Below, in pieces: positions 52,181 to 61,247 of a stretch of DNA of 64,000 nucleotides. Every line of letters starts with the position of its first letter. The stretch's first letter is position 1. The notes below the pieces were generated by a model, which was given only the letters and a program-made list of their open reading frames with translations, did no database searches and was not told the origin of the DNA. Source of the DNA: Tamlana sp. 2_MG-2023 (lineage in GTDB: Bacteria; Bacteroidota; Bacteroidia; Flavobacteriales; Flavobacteriaceae); assembly GCF_030548465.1 (NCBI RefSeq), contig NZ_JAUOSF010000003.1, forward strand, positions 62,001-126,000. The letters run 5' to 3'. A program made the position numbers and the translations under genes.

Positions 52181-52699
52181 TTACTCTGTTTTATTTGTAA
52201 CCTCATATTCATAAAAATCGATATCATTTTCAGGTGATTTGCTTTTTACTAACTTCATGCCGCAATGCTCAGATAATTTAATCGACGCTAAGTTTTCTTT
52301 AAACATTCGAGCGGTTAATTTTTCCAATTTTAATTTTTGAAACCCGTAATTGATCAGGGCGTTACAAATTTCAGAACCATAGCCGTTTCTCCAGAATTTA
52401 TGGTCAACAATATAGCCCAACTCTAAATGTTTAAAGTTTTGAAACGAATTGAATAGACCAGCTTCTCCTATAATCGTGTCTTTATCTTTAATTTGAATAA
52501 TGAAAACACCAAACCCATTGAAGTAGTTTTGATTTAATTTTTGGTATTTTTCTTTTAGTTTCGTTTCAGTCCATTTGAAATTAGAATTCGGAATAAAAAC
52601 CATGTTCTGTGGATTGTTATAAATTTCAAGTAAACAATCTATATCTTCAGGTTCTATTTCTCTAATCCAAAGTCTTTTTGTTTCAATAATGATTTGCAT
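52181..52699 (-). CDS. RimJ/RimL-like GNAT N-acetyltransferase
   Basis: A 172-residue GNAT protein. E-T-K-R-L-W-I-R-E-I-E-P-E-D starts it, and L-G-Y-I-V-D-H-K-F-W-R-N-G-Y-G-S-E is the acetyl-CoA-binding loop, followed by N-L-A-S-I-K-L-S-E-H-C-G-M-K. This is the pattern of acetyltransferases acting on proteins or small molecules. It lies 23 bases after the second GNAT gene on the same strand, so both may belong to one transcript with the glg genes. Confidence 0.9.
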   Translation of the reverse strand: MQIIIETKRLWIREIEPEDIDCLLEIYNNPQNMVFIPNSNFKWTETKLKEKYQKLNQNYFNGFGVFIIQIKDKDTIIGEAGLFNSFQNFKHLELGYIVDHKFWRNGYGSEICNALINYGFQKLKLEKLTARMFKENLASIKLSEHCGMKLVKSKSPENDIDFYEYEVTNKTE

Positions 52700-52722
52700 T
52701 CAATAAGAAAATCGGTTTGTAA

Positions 52723-53193
52723 TTATTCTGAAATATCTACTTTATTTGGCATTTTCATCTCATAAAGATCAAAATTTTCAGCCCAAAAATCCTTTTCGAT
52801 TCTAATAAGTTTAAACCCTAGTTTTTCATAAAACTGAAAGGCTAACTGTGTGGTTCGAACCACGATGAATTCAATATTTTGATTTTCAAGTAGATGATTG
52901 ATTCGGTATAGCGTTAATGCTTTCCCGATGCCTTTTCCATGGTAATTTGGATGAATCATATCCCATGAAATTCGTGCTGTTTTTTTAGTTGGAAAGTAGT
53001 TGATGCCTCCAGCTCCAATAATTTGAGAATGTTGTTCGTAAACAAAGTAATCTTCTACTTCATTTTTTAGATAATTTTCAAAGTCTGTTTCCTCAGAAGA
53101 GGCAAAATACTTTGGTGTATTTTGCCTTAATAATTCAATAACTTGATGCCTATCCTTATTAATGTATTTTCTAATCATTCTGTCTTGTTTCAA
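52723..53193 (-). CDS. GNAT N-acetyltransferase
   Basis: A 156-residue GNAT protein. Y-H-G-K-G-I-G-K-A-L-T is the acetyl-CoA pyrophosphate loop, and F-Y-E-K-L-G-F-K-L the final helix-strand. It differs from the next gene (RimL type) in sequence. It starts 33 bases after the glgB stop on the same strand. Substrate unknown. Confidence 0.9.
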   Translation of the reverse strand: MKQDRMIRKYINKDRHQVIELLRQNTPKYFASSEETDFENYLKNEVEDYFVYEQHSQIIGAGGINYFPTKKTARISWDMIHPNYHGKGIGKALTLYRINHLLENQNIEFIVVRTTQLAFQFYEKLGFKLIRIEKDFWAENFDLYEMKMPNKVDISE

Positions 53194-53226
53194 TGATTTT
53201 TAAATACTATCAACTAATAAAAACAC

Positions 53227-55134
53227 CTATTTAAACTTAAAAACGGTTACAGCCAAAGGGGCTAAAGTAACATCTGCAGAAAATGGTTTACCATCCCAAG
53301 CGTCTTTTTTAATGGTTATGGCTTTTTTGTTTCCTATACCACTACCACCAAAAGTTTCGGCATCACTATTAAAAATTTCTTCAAGCTTACCTTTAGTGTT
53401 GACCCCAATTTTATAGTTTTCTAAAACAGCTGGTGTCATATTACAAACCACCACGACGTTTTCTTTTTCCTTATAGCCTTTTCTAATGTATGAAATCACA
53501 GCGTTTTCATGGTCGCCATAGCTAATCCATTCAAAACCTTCATGACTAAAACCTTGCTCGTAGAGTGCTGGTGTCGTTTTATACAGTTTATTAAGCGCTT
53601 TGTAATAGTTTAGCGTGTCTTGATGAGGTTTAAATTCTAGTAAGTCCCATTCGATACTTTCTTGAAAATTCCACTCGTTATATTGTCCGAATTCACCTCC
53701 CATAAATAAAAGTTTTGTTCCTGGATGTGTGAACATGTAACCGTATAGTAGGCGTAGGTTTGCAAAACGTTGCCACTCATCGCCAGGCATGCGCCCTAAA
53801 ATGGAGTTTTTACCGTAAACTACTTCATCATGAGAAAGTGGAAGCATGAAATTTTCAGTAAAAGCATAAGCTAAACTGAAGGTGATATCATTTTGATGGT
53901 ATTTTCTATAAATAGGATCTTTACCAAAATACTCCAGTGTATCGTGCATCCATCCCATCATCCATTTCATACCAAACCCTAAGCCACCTACAGAGGTTGG
54001 TTTAGAAACCATTGGGAATGCTGTGGACTCTTCGGCAATGGTTTGAACATCAGGGAATGAGGCGTAAACTTCTTCATTTAATTCTTTTAAGAAACTTATA
54101 ACGGCTAGATTTTCTCTACCGCCATACATGTTAGGTTCCCATTCGCCATCTTCTCTAGAATAATCTAAGAATAACATAGAGGCCACGGCATCAACACGCA
54201 GTCCGTCGGCATGGTATTGGTCTAACCAAAAAAGTGCGTTACTTATTAAGAAGGAACGGACTTCATTACGTTCATAATTGAATATTAAGCTTTTCCAATC
54301 TTGATGGTAGCCTTTTTTAGGATCTGGATGTTCATATAAATTTGATCCATCAAAAAAGCCTAAGCCATGAACGTCTTCAGGGAAATGTGAAGGCACCCAG
54401 TCTAAAATAATACCAATATCATTTTGGTGTAATTTATCTACGAGATATTTGAATTCTTCAGGATACCCAAAGCGTGATGTTGGAGCGAAATACCCTGTAA
54501 TTTGATAGCCCCACGACGGATCGTATGGAAATTCCATAATAGGCATGAGCTCGACATGAGTAAAATTCATGTCTTTGACATAAGTCACCAAATCGTCTGC
54601 TAATTCATAATAGGATAAAAAGCGGTTTTCTTCTAGGTTCTTTTTCCAAGAGCCTAAATGCACTTCATAAACCGAATATGGCGCATCCAAGGCATTGTGT
54701 TTTTTACGCTTTTTTAACCAGCTTTTGTCTTTCCATTTATAGGAATCTTCCCAAACAATGGAAGCGGTTTTTGGCGGGTGCTCACAGCGTCTCGCATAAG
54801 GATCGGCTTTTTCAGTCTTTATACCGTTGTTGTTACTCTCAATTTTGTATTTGTAAGTGGTTCCTTTTCCTATAAGCGGAATAAAACCTTCCCAGATACC
54901 ACTTGAATCCCAGCGCACGTTAAGTTGGTGTTCACCTTCTTTCCAGAAATTGAAGTCTCCAATAACGGAAACTTGTTTTGCTGATGGAGCCCAAACGGCA
55001 AAGTAAACTCCTTCAATACCATCGACGGTAACAATGTGTGAACCAAATTTTTCGTAAAGCCTAAAGTGTTTTCCTGCTTTGAAAAGGTTAATATCAAATT
55101 CTGTAAATAAACTGTAAACTTTTACCTGTGCCAT
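53227..55134 (-). CDS. glgB: 1,4-alpha-glucan branching enzyme
   Basis: A 635-residue GH13 enzyme that makes the alpha-1,6 branches of glycogen. The N-terminal CBM48 part is followed by the catalytic barrel. The nucleophile is D315 in D-G-L-R-V-D-A-V, the acid/base E368 in T-I-A-E-E-S-T, and L-P-L-S-H-D-E-V-V-Y supplies the third acidic residue. A beta-sandwich C-terminal domain ends the protein. It is the last glg gene, 3 bases after glgC. Confidence 0.95.
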   Translation of the reverse strand: MAQVKVYSLFTEFDINLFKAGKHFRLYEKFGSHIVTVDGIEGVYFAVWAPSAKQVSVIGDFNFWKEGEHQLNVRWDSSGIWEGFIPLIGKGTTYKYKIESNNNGIKTEKADPYARRCEHPPKTASIVWEDSYKWKDKSWLKKRKKHNALDAPYSVYEVHLGSWKKNLEENRFLSYYELADDLVTYVKDMNFTHVELMPIMEFPYDPSWGYQITGYFAPTSRFGYPEEFKYLVDKLHQNDIGIILDWVPSHFPEDVHGLGFFDGSNLYEHPDPKKGYHQDWKSLIFNYERNEVRSFLISNALFWLDQYHADGLRVDAVASMLFLDYSREDGEWEPNMYGGRENLAVISFLKELNEEVYASFPDVQTIAEESTAFPMVSKPTSVGGLGFGMKWMMGWMHDTLEYFGKDPIYRKYHQNDITFSLAYAFTENFMLPLSHDEVVYGKNSILGRMPGDEWQRFANLRLLYGYMFTHPGTKLLFMGGEFGQYNEWNFQESIEWDLLEFKPHQDTLNYYKALNKLYKTTPALYEQGFSHEGFEWISYGDHENAVISYIRKGYKEKENVVVVCNMTPAVLENYKIGVNTKGKLEEIFNSDAETFGGSGIGNKKAITIKKDAWDGKPFSADVTLAPLAVTVFKFK

Positions 55135-55137
55135 ATA

Positions 55138-56403
55138 TTATATTACAAATCCGTGAGGGATAGTTGCTCCGTTTTTAATTACTACGATACCATCTTTAAT
55201 AACATAGCTATCGGTTTCGATATTTTCTAAATGTGGTCCGCCATTAATTCTAACATCATCTCCAATGCGGCAATTTTTATCTATAATCGCATTTTTGATA
55301 AAACAACGATCGCCTATACCCATTAAAATGCTTATTTTCTTTTCATCAATTTCTTGAAGAGTTTCATAGTAATCGCTACCCATCATATAGGTTTTTATAA
55401 TCGTGGATTCGGCGCCAATTCGAGAACGAATACCAATTACCGAGCGCTCTATTTTTGCAGCGCCAATAATACAACCTTCTGCAATCACAGCCTTATCCAA
55501 GGTGGTGCCTGCTACTTTGGTGGTAGGAAGCATTCTGGCGTGGGTGTAAATACGTTTAGCTTTATCGTATAAATCGAATGCAGGGATATCGTCGGTTAAA
55601 CCAATATTAGCTTCAAAGAAAGAATCGATGTTTCCAATATCCGTCCAATAGCCCTCGTATTGGAAGCTTAACGTTTTATGTTTTTCAATGGATTGTGGAA
55701 TGATTTCTTTACCAAAATCGATTGTAGAATCATCGTCCATCAATTTAACCAACAAATCTCTGTTGAAAATATAAATCCCCATTGAGGCTAAATAATTTCT
55801 TCCTTGAGCTTTCATTTCATCACTAACATCTGATGTCCAGTCTGGTAATAAACTAGCGTCTGGTTTTTCTATAAAAGACGTTATAATACTTTCGTCGTTT
55901 GATTTTAAAATACCAAATCCAGGAGCGTCTTTTGCGTCAACAGGAATCGTAGCAATTGAAATTTCAGCACCACTGGCTTCATGCGCTTCAATCATTTTTA
56001 CATAATCCATTTGATATAATTGATCTCCCGAAAGAATTAGGGCATATTCAAAATCATGTCTTAAAAAATGATGCATGCTTTGTCTTACGGCATCGGCAGT
56101 ACCTTGGAACCATCCTTTATGCCCTGGGGTTTGTTCTGCAGCCAATACATCTACAAAAGCACTACTAAAAAAACTAAAGTGGTAAGTGTCTTTAATATGA
56201 CGGTTTAAGGATGCCGAATTAAACTGTGTTAATACAAACATGCGTTTTATATCTGCATTGATACAGTTAGAAATTGGAATATCTACCAATCTATACTTTC
56301 CAGCAATTGGCACCGCGGGTTTCGATCTTTCTTCAGTTAATGGGTGTAACCTAGAACCTTGTCCGCCTCCTAAGATTATGGATAAAACCTTGTTGTTAAT
56401 CAT
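55138..56403 (-). CDS. glgC: Glucose-1-phosphate adenylyltransferase
   Basis: A 421-residue nucleotidyltransferase that makes ADP-glucose, the committed step of glycogen synthesis. G-G-G-Q-G-S-R-L-H-P-L-T-E-E-R-S-K-P is the nucleotide-binding start, L-S-G-D-Q-L-Y holds the metal Asp, and F-I-E-K-P-D the sugar site. The C-terminal part is a left-handed beta helix with I-x-x-x-x-I repeats. It lies 6 bases after glgA and 3 before glgB. These enzymes are normally allosterically controlled. Confidence 0.96.
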   Translation of the reverse strand: MINNKVLSIILGGGQGSRLHPLTEERSKPAVPIAGKYRLVDIPISNCINADIKRMFVLTQFNSASLNRHIKDTYHFSFFSSAFVDVLAAEQTPGHKGWFQGTADAVRQSMHHFLRHDFEYALILSGDQLYQMDYVKMIEAHEASGAEISIATIPVDAKDAPGFGILKSNDESIITSFIEKPDASLLPDWTSDVSDEMKAQGRNYLASMGIYIFNRDLLVKLMDDDSTIDFGKEIIPQSIEKHKTLSFQYEGYWTDIGNIDSFFEANIGLTDDIPAFDLYDKAKRIYTHARMLPTTKVAGTTLDKAVIAEGCIIGAAKIERSVIGIRSRIGAESTIIKTYMMGSDYYETLQEIDEKKISILMGIGDRCFIKNAIIDKNCRIGDDVRINGGPHLENIETDSYVIKDGIVVIKNGATIPHGFVI

Positions 56404-56409
56404 ATTTAA

Positions 56410-57819
56410 TTAGTTTTTAATGGAATTATATAAGTTTATATAGTCGTTAGCTGAAACATCCCAAGAGTGGTCTATTTCCATAATTTGTTTTTGAATGGCT
56501 TTGTATTTGGGTTGACTTTTGTAAAGGGCAACACCTCGGTTAATAGCTTCGGTAATTTCTGTAACATTTACGTTTTGGTGGCAAATACCAAAGCCATTTT
56601 CTTTTTCTATATCAATAACGGTATCTTTTAAACCGCCAATGCTCCTTACAACTGGAATCGTACCATAGCGTAAGGCGTACATTTGATTTAAACCACATGG
56701 TTCGACTCTAGAAGGCATGAGTAAAAAATCGGCGCCGGCATAAACAATATGCGAAAGTTGCTCGTCGTAACCAATATGCGCATTAAATTTTCCTTCAAAA
56801 AGTGGTTTTAAAGCTTCTAATTGTGCTTCGGTATCTGGGTTCCCTGAACCTAATAAAAGTATGGAAATGTCGTTTTCTTCCAGGGCTTGTTTAAAAACTT
56901 CAGGGAATATATCTGATCCTTTCTCGTACACTAAACGACCTATAAAGGCGAAAAGTGGTTTTTTAGGATCTAGATTAAAGGTTTCACATAAATGTTTTTT
57001 ATTGGCTTTGGCTCCAGAACTTACATTTTTAATGTTGTAATTTTTAACTAGGTAATGGTCAGTTTCTGGATTCCATACGGCATTGTCGATACCGTTTAAA
57101 ATTCCCGTGCATTTTTCATGTTCTGTACTTAATAAATGCTCTAAACCATTAGCAGCTTGTTTAAGCTCTTCCATGTAACTTGGTGAAACGGTGGTTACGC
57201 TCCAAGCACATTTTATAGCTGCAGCTAGGGGGTTTATATGACCTCCCCAATCTAATAGACCAACATGATCAAAATTAAAGGGCGGAATTAAACCCACTTT
57301 GTCGTGCGAAAACCAGCCTTGGTATTGGGCGTTATGTATAGTGAAAATGTTTGGTATTTTTCTAAAAGGCTCATATTTAAAGCTTTCTTGAAGCATAAAA
57401 GGAATGAGCCCCGTATGATGATCGTGGCAATGAATAATATCTGGATAAGTTTCCCAAGTAAGGAGCCAATCTAAAGTGGCCATTTGGAAGGCTAAAAAGC
57501 GCTCAGTATCGGATGATGAATAGACATAGTCCTTAAATAGTAAATCTGGAATGTCTATAAAAAACACATCAAAATCTAATGGTTTTTCATCTAAAACTAA
57601 AATCCGGAAAGGGTACGTTTTGTCTCCTAAAATAACACTTGAATGCTGTACAGGAACAAATGAGTTTGCTTTTGTAAAGGCATTGTCGTAAAACGGCATG
57701 ATAACCTGAGACGTAATGTTATGGCTATTTTGGTACTTAGGCAAGGCGCCTACTACATCTGCGAGGCCTCCAACTTTGGCTATAGGATAACATTCTGCAC
57801 TAATATGAATAATGTTCAT
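56410..57819 (-). CDS. glgA: Glycogen synthase (ADP-glucose type)
   Basis: A 469-residue GT5 enzyme that extends alpha-1,4-glucan from ADP-glucose. E-C-Y-P-I-A-K-V-G-G-L-A-D-V is the substrate-binding K-x-G-G-L motif, and H-C-H-D-H-H-T-G is conserved. P-S-R-V-E-P-C-G-L-N-Q-M-Y-A-L-R-Y-G-T marks the C-terminal active-site region. First gene of the glgA-glgC-glgB operon. No TAnnTTTG element was found close upstream. Confidence 0.95.
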   Translation of the reverse strand: MNIIHISAECYPIAKVGGLADVVGALPKYQNSHNITSQVIMPFYDNAFTKANSFVPVQHSSVILGDKTYPFRILVLDEKPLDFDVFFIDIPDLLFKDYVYSSSDTERFLAFQMATLDWLLTWETYPDIIHCHDHHTGLIPFMLQESFKYEPFRKIPNIFTIHNAQYQGWFSHDKVGLIPPFNFDHVGLLDWGGHINPLAAAIKCAWSVTTVSPSYMEELKQAANGLEHLLSTEHEKCTGILNGIDNAVWNPETDHYLVKNYNIKNVSSGAKANKKHLCETFNLDPKKPLFAFIGRLVYEKGSDIFPEVFKQALEENDISILLLGSGNPDTEAQLEALKPLFEGKFNAHIGYDEQLSHIVYAGADFLLMPSRVEPCGLNQMYALRYGTIPVVRSIGGLKDTVIDIEKENGFGICHQNVNVTEITEAINRGVALYKSQPKYKAIQKQIMEIDHSWDVSANDYINLYNSIKN

Positions 57820-58162
57820 TTATGAATAATTATCATTAATACTTAGGTTCGTTTATAAAACTACGAAAATATCATGTATTTATTCGCGCTAATTTAGGTT
57901 TAGTGTTAAAAATTACATTATTAGAACTATTACATTATTCTAATGTTAAAATGTAGTAAATAACAGATTCTTTTTGTTGTATTTTATTTATTTGTTTTTA
58001 AGATCTTAATATGATCCCTTTTAAGTGTTTTTATATAGTCTCACAAAAGTTTAACGTAAAATTATTCCTATTTGTTAAAATTATCAACTTACGTATTAAT
58101 GTGAATTTTCTTTCAATATTCTCGTAATATATTCGAATACATTAATCAAAAAACGTATAATT
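57820..58162. other. Intergenic region between divergent genes, nothing firm recognised
   Basis: This 343-base AT-rich gap must contain the promoters of glgA (minus) and the lipoprotein (plus). No good TAnnTTTG element, terminator or repeat was seen. A weak inverted pattern, ACGTATTAAT and ATACATTAAT, lies at about 58090-58150. Confidence 0.3.
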
Positions 58163-58410
58163 ATGAGAAAATTTATGTTGGTTGGTACAGTAATTTCATC
58201 AGTTTCTGTATTAGCTTGCTCGTCTGATGAAGGCGAAACACAACGGGAAGATTGCACTTCCTGTGAATCCTATGAGTTTCAAGGCAGAACTTTTCCAGCT
58301 GTAGATGTTTGCAAGGGAAAAAATAGCAGCTCTGTTGTTGGGGAGTGGATTTACTTATTGATTATGATGCTTATGTAGATTCTTTAGAAAAAGTAACGCG
58401 CTGCAATTAG
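58163..58410 (+). pseudogene. Small lipoprotein with a one-base frameshift
   Basis: The gene starts M-R-K-F-M-L-V-G-T-V with lipobox L-A-C and has D-C-T-S-C and V-D-V-C-K. The frame then runs through S-V-V-G-E-W to a stop at 58376-58378. One base added in the G run at 58340-58343 restores V-V-G-G-V-D followed by L-L-I-D-Y-D-A-Y-V-D-S-L-E and a Cys near the end (T-R-C-N), as in other small flavobacterial lipoproteins of this shape. It is either a frameshift mutation or a sequencing error in a homopolymer. Confidence 0.65.
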
Positions 58411-58443
58411 GCTTGTTGCTTTTCACAGAGTATTATTTCAAAA

Positions 58444-58654
58444 AAAACCATCTATCAAATTAGTTTTATACTAATACCATCTCTCATTTAAAATAACCGT
58501 AATAAAATGCGCCTTTTTACTTTCTATTTCAACATAAAAAGAAACCGTAGCTACGGCTATGCTTTATTTTTCTGTTTCCTATAAAACAAAAATTCATCAT
58601 TTTATTTTACAGTAATTTTAAACAAGAAATGGTATAGAAATGATAGATGGTTTT
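58444..58654. mobile_element. MITE-like palindromic element with 14-base terminal inverted repeats
   Basis: AAAACCATCTATCA at 58444-58457 is repeated exactly inverted at 58641-58654. Inside, further paired blocks (TACCAT, TTTAAAAT, AATAAAATG and others) make the whole 211 bases one large imperfect palindrome. Its near-centre is CCGTAGCTACGG (58545-58556). It has no ORF and lies between the frameshifted lipoprotein and the tandem-repeat lipoprotein. Confidence 0.65.
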
Positions 58655-58694
58655 GAGTTTTATTGCTTTTCTAAGGTTTTCGTGAACCTTGGTG

Positions 58695-59138
58695 TTATCC
58701 GTGATAGGCAGCGTTATGGGCTAAAGCGTTTCCACAAGATTTACAAGTCCCTGCGGTGCCAGAGCCTCCCATGCATCCTTTTGTACACGTGTAGTGCCAA
58801 ACGCCAGCAGCATTTTGACTAGGCTCAGCTGTAGGTGGGGCAGCGAAAGGCGAAGAAGATTGTACGTTATTAGCGTTGGCGTGATAGGCTTGGTTGTGAA
58901 TTAAAGTCATACCACAAGTTTTACAGTTTTCAGCTGTTCCAGAGCCTCCTGGGCAACCTTTCATACAAATGTAGTGCCATGTACCGCTGGTATTTTGAGC
59001 AGGCTCAGCAGTTGCTGTTCTTGTTGTTGTAACTGGTTTAACAGTATTTTGTTTAGGCGCTTTGGTTTCTTCTTTGCAAGATGTAAAGGTGATCGCTAGA
59101 CCAAAAAGAAGTGTGCTTAAAATTTTAATAGATTTCAT
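58695..59138 (-). CDS. Lipoprotein with two tandem Cys/His modules
   Basis: A 147-residue protein with lipobox T-S-C (start M-K-S-I-K-I-L). It holds two copies of one about 36-residue unit, G-x-W-H-Y-x-C-x-K-G-C-x-G-G-S-G-T-A followed by C-K-x-C-G and L-x-H-N-x-A-Y-H. Each unit has four Cys and three His, which suggests metal binding, perhaps zinc or copper, at the cell envelope. The units are joined by a Pro/Ala/Ser-rich linker. An upstream extension to 59171 is in frame but lacks signal features. Confidence 0.82.
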   Translation of the reverse strand: MKSIKILSTLLFGLAITFTSCKEETKAPKQNTVKPVTTTRTATAEPAQNTSGTWHYICMKGCPGGSGTAENCKTCGMTLIHNQAYHANANNVQSSSPFAAPPTAEPSQNAAGVWHYTCTKGCMGGSGTAGTCKSCGNALAHNAAYHG

Positions 59139-59170
59139 AGTAGGGCTTTTTTTTAAAATTGAAATATACA

Positions 59171-59202
59171 AAAAAGACCATCCTTTTCAGAATGGCCTTT
59201 TA
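59171..59202 (-). terminator. Terminator of lepA
   Basis: On the minus strand AAAGGCCATTC pairs with GGATGGTCTTT (one mismatch) and ends in six T. It lies 30 bases after the lepA stop. Confidence 0.75.
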
Positions 59203-59232
59203 CTTGTTTTGATTTTATGAGTTTTACGAAAT

Positions 59233-61029
59233 TTAATCATTAAGCTTCAAAACCGCCATAAACGCTTGTTGTGGAATTTCTACATTACCTACTTGGCGCA
59301 TACGTTTTTTACCTTTTTTCTGCTTTTCAAGAAGTTTACGCTTACGAGAAATATCACCACCGTAACATTTTGCCGTAACGTCTTTACGTAAGGCCTTTAT
59401 CGTTTCACGAGAAACAATTTTAGCACCAATAGCAGCTTGAATTGGAATATCAAATTGCTGACGCGGAATTAACTCTCTTAATTTCTCACACATTTTACGT
59501 CCGATGTTTTGAGCGTTATCAGCATGAATTAAAGCAGAAAGCGCATCAACAGGTTGTGCATTTAATAAAATGTCTAAACGCACTAATTTAGATGTTTTCA
59601 TCCCAATTGGCGAATAATCAAAAGAGGCATAACCTTTAGAAACTGTTTTTAGTCTATCGTAAAAATCGAATACAATTTCGGCAAGCGGCATTTCAAAAAT
59701 AAGCTCAACACGTTCTGGTGTTAAATAGGTTTGATTGATAACGATACCACGTTTTTCAATACAAAGCGACATCACGTTACCAACAAAATCGGCTTTTGTG
59801 ATTATAGTGGCTTTAATATATGGTTCTTCAACACGGTTTACGGTAGAAGGATCTGGTAAATCGGATGGGTTGTTTACGATAAACGCTTCATCAGGATTTT
59901 TGTTTGTAAAGGCGTGGTAAGATACATTGGGAACCGTTGTGATTACCGTCATATCAAACTCACGTTCTAAACGTTCTTGAATAATTTCCATATGAAGCAT
60001 CCCTAAGAATCCGCAACGGAAACCAAAACCTAAAGCGGCTGAACTTTCTGGAGCAAAAACTAACGAAGCATCATTTAACTGTAGTTTTTCCATAGAATTA
60101 CGAAGCTCTTCGTAATCTTCAGTATCAACAGGGTAAATACCAGCGAAAACCATTGGTTTTACATCTTCAAAACCTTCAACAATATTAGTTGTTGGATTCG
60201 CGAAATCGGTAATGGTATCACCAACTTTAACTTCCTTGGCGGTTTTTATGCCTGTAATAAGGTAACCTACATCGCCTGCTTTGACACTTTTTTTAGCCAC
60301 TTGAGTCAGTTTTAATGTACCAACTTCATCAGCATAATATTCTTTATCGGTTGCAACGAATTTAATTTTTTGTCCTTTTTTAATTTCACCATTAAAAACT
60401 CTAAAATACGTTTCAATACCTCTAAATGTATTGTAAACAGAATCGAAAATTAAAGCTTGTAAAGGCGCTTCAGGATCTCCTTTAGGCGCAGGAATACGTT
60501 TTATAATGGCTTCTAAGATGTTATCAACTCCAAAACCTGTTTTTCCACTGGCGTGAATCACTTCCTCTGGGTCGCAACCTAATAAATCGACGATATCGTC
60601 GGTAACTTCTTCTGGATTGGCACTAGGTAGATCTACTTTGTTTAAAACAGGGATGATTTCTAAATCATTCTCTAAAGCTAAATATAGATTAGAAATGGTT
60701 TGTGCTTGTATACTTTGTGCCGCATCAACAATTAATAAGGCACCTTCACAAGCAGCGATAGAACGAGAAACTTCATAAGAAAAATCAACGTGACCAGGCG
60801 TATCAATAAGGTTTAAAACGTATTTTTCACCTTCATATTCATAATCCATTTGGATGGCGTGCGACTTAATGGTAATACCACGTTCGCGCTCTAAATCCAT
60901 GCTATCTAGCAATTGGTCTTGCTTTTCTCTAGCGGTTACCGAGCCTGTGTGATCTAATAAACGGTCTGCTAATGTGCTTTTACCGTGATCTATATGTGCA
61001 ATAATGCAAAAGTTTCTAATGTTCTTCAT
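59233..61029 (-). CDS. lepA: Elongation factor 4
   Basis: A 598-residue translational GTPase. The P-loop is [13 protein letters not shown], switch [10 protein letters not shown], and N-K-V-D-L-P the guanine specificity motif. The LepA-specific C-terminal domain follows, ending with Q-K-K-G-K-K-R-M-R and V-P-type residues. Length is normal. It acts on stalled or mispositioned ribosomes. Confidence 0.97.
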   Translation of the reverse strand: MKNIRNFCIIAHIDHGKSTLADRLLDHTGSVTAREKQDQLLDSMDLERERGITIKSHAIQMDYEYEGEKYVLNLIDTPGHVDFSYEVSRSIAACEGALLIVDAAQSIQAQTISNLYLALENDLEIIPVLNKVDLPSANPEEVTDDIVDLLGCDPEEVIHASGKTGFGVDNILEAIIKRIPAPKGDPEAPLQALIFDSVYNTFRGIETYFRVFNGEIKKGQKIKFVATDKEYYADEVGTLKLTQVAKKSVKAGDVGYLITGIKTAKEVKVGDTITDFANPTTNIVEGFEDVKPMVFAGIYPVDTEDYEELRNSMEKLQLNDASLVFAPESSAALGFGFRCGFLGMLHMEIIQERLEREFDMTVITTVPNVSYHAFTNKNPDEAFIVNNPSDLPDPSTVNRVEEPYIKATIITKADFVGNVMSLCIEKRGIVINQTYLTPERVELIFEMPLAEIVFDFYDRLKTVSKGYASFDYSPIGMKTSKLVRLDILLNAQPVDALSALIHADNAQNIGRKMCEKLRELIPRQQFDIPIQAAIGAKIVSRETIKALRKDVTAKCYGGDISRKRKLLEKQKKGKKRMRQVGNVEIPQQAFMAVLKLND

Positions 61030-61059
61030 AAAAGGAATCTATTACCTAGATTTAATTTG

Positions 61060-61067
61060 CAAATATA
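61060..61067 (-). promoter_or_regulatory. Bacteroidota -7 promoter element for lepA
   Basis: The minus strand reads TATATTTG (TAnnTTTG), 30 bases before the ATG at 61029. Confidence 0.45.
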
Positions 61068-61222
61068 GGCGTTTTATCCGTTTATATCTATTGTTTTTAA
61101 CAGCTTAGTAACGCGGTGATTTTGTTGGGGTTTTATAAGGAGGGCTGAAGGTAGGGGGATTTTATAATATTCACTAAATAATTTCAATACGCCTAAAAAC
61201 TTCGTGTTTAACTAAAAAGCTG

Positions 61223-61230
61223 TAATTTTG
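61223..61230 (+). promoter_or_regulatory. Bacteroidota -7 promoter element for dusB
   Basis: TAATTTTG (TAnnTTTG), followed by C, lies 17 bases before the TTG start at 61248. Confidence 0.45.
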
Positions 61231-61247
61231 CCGACAATTATTATATT

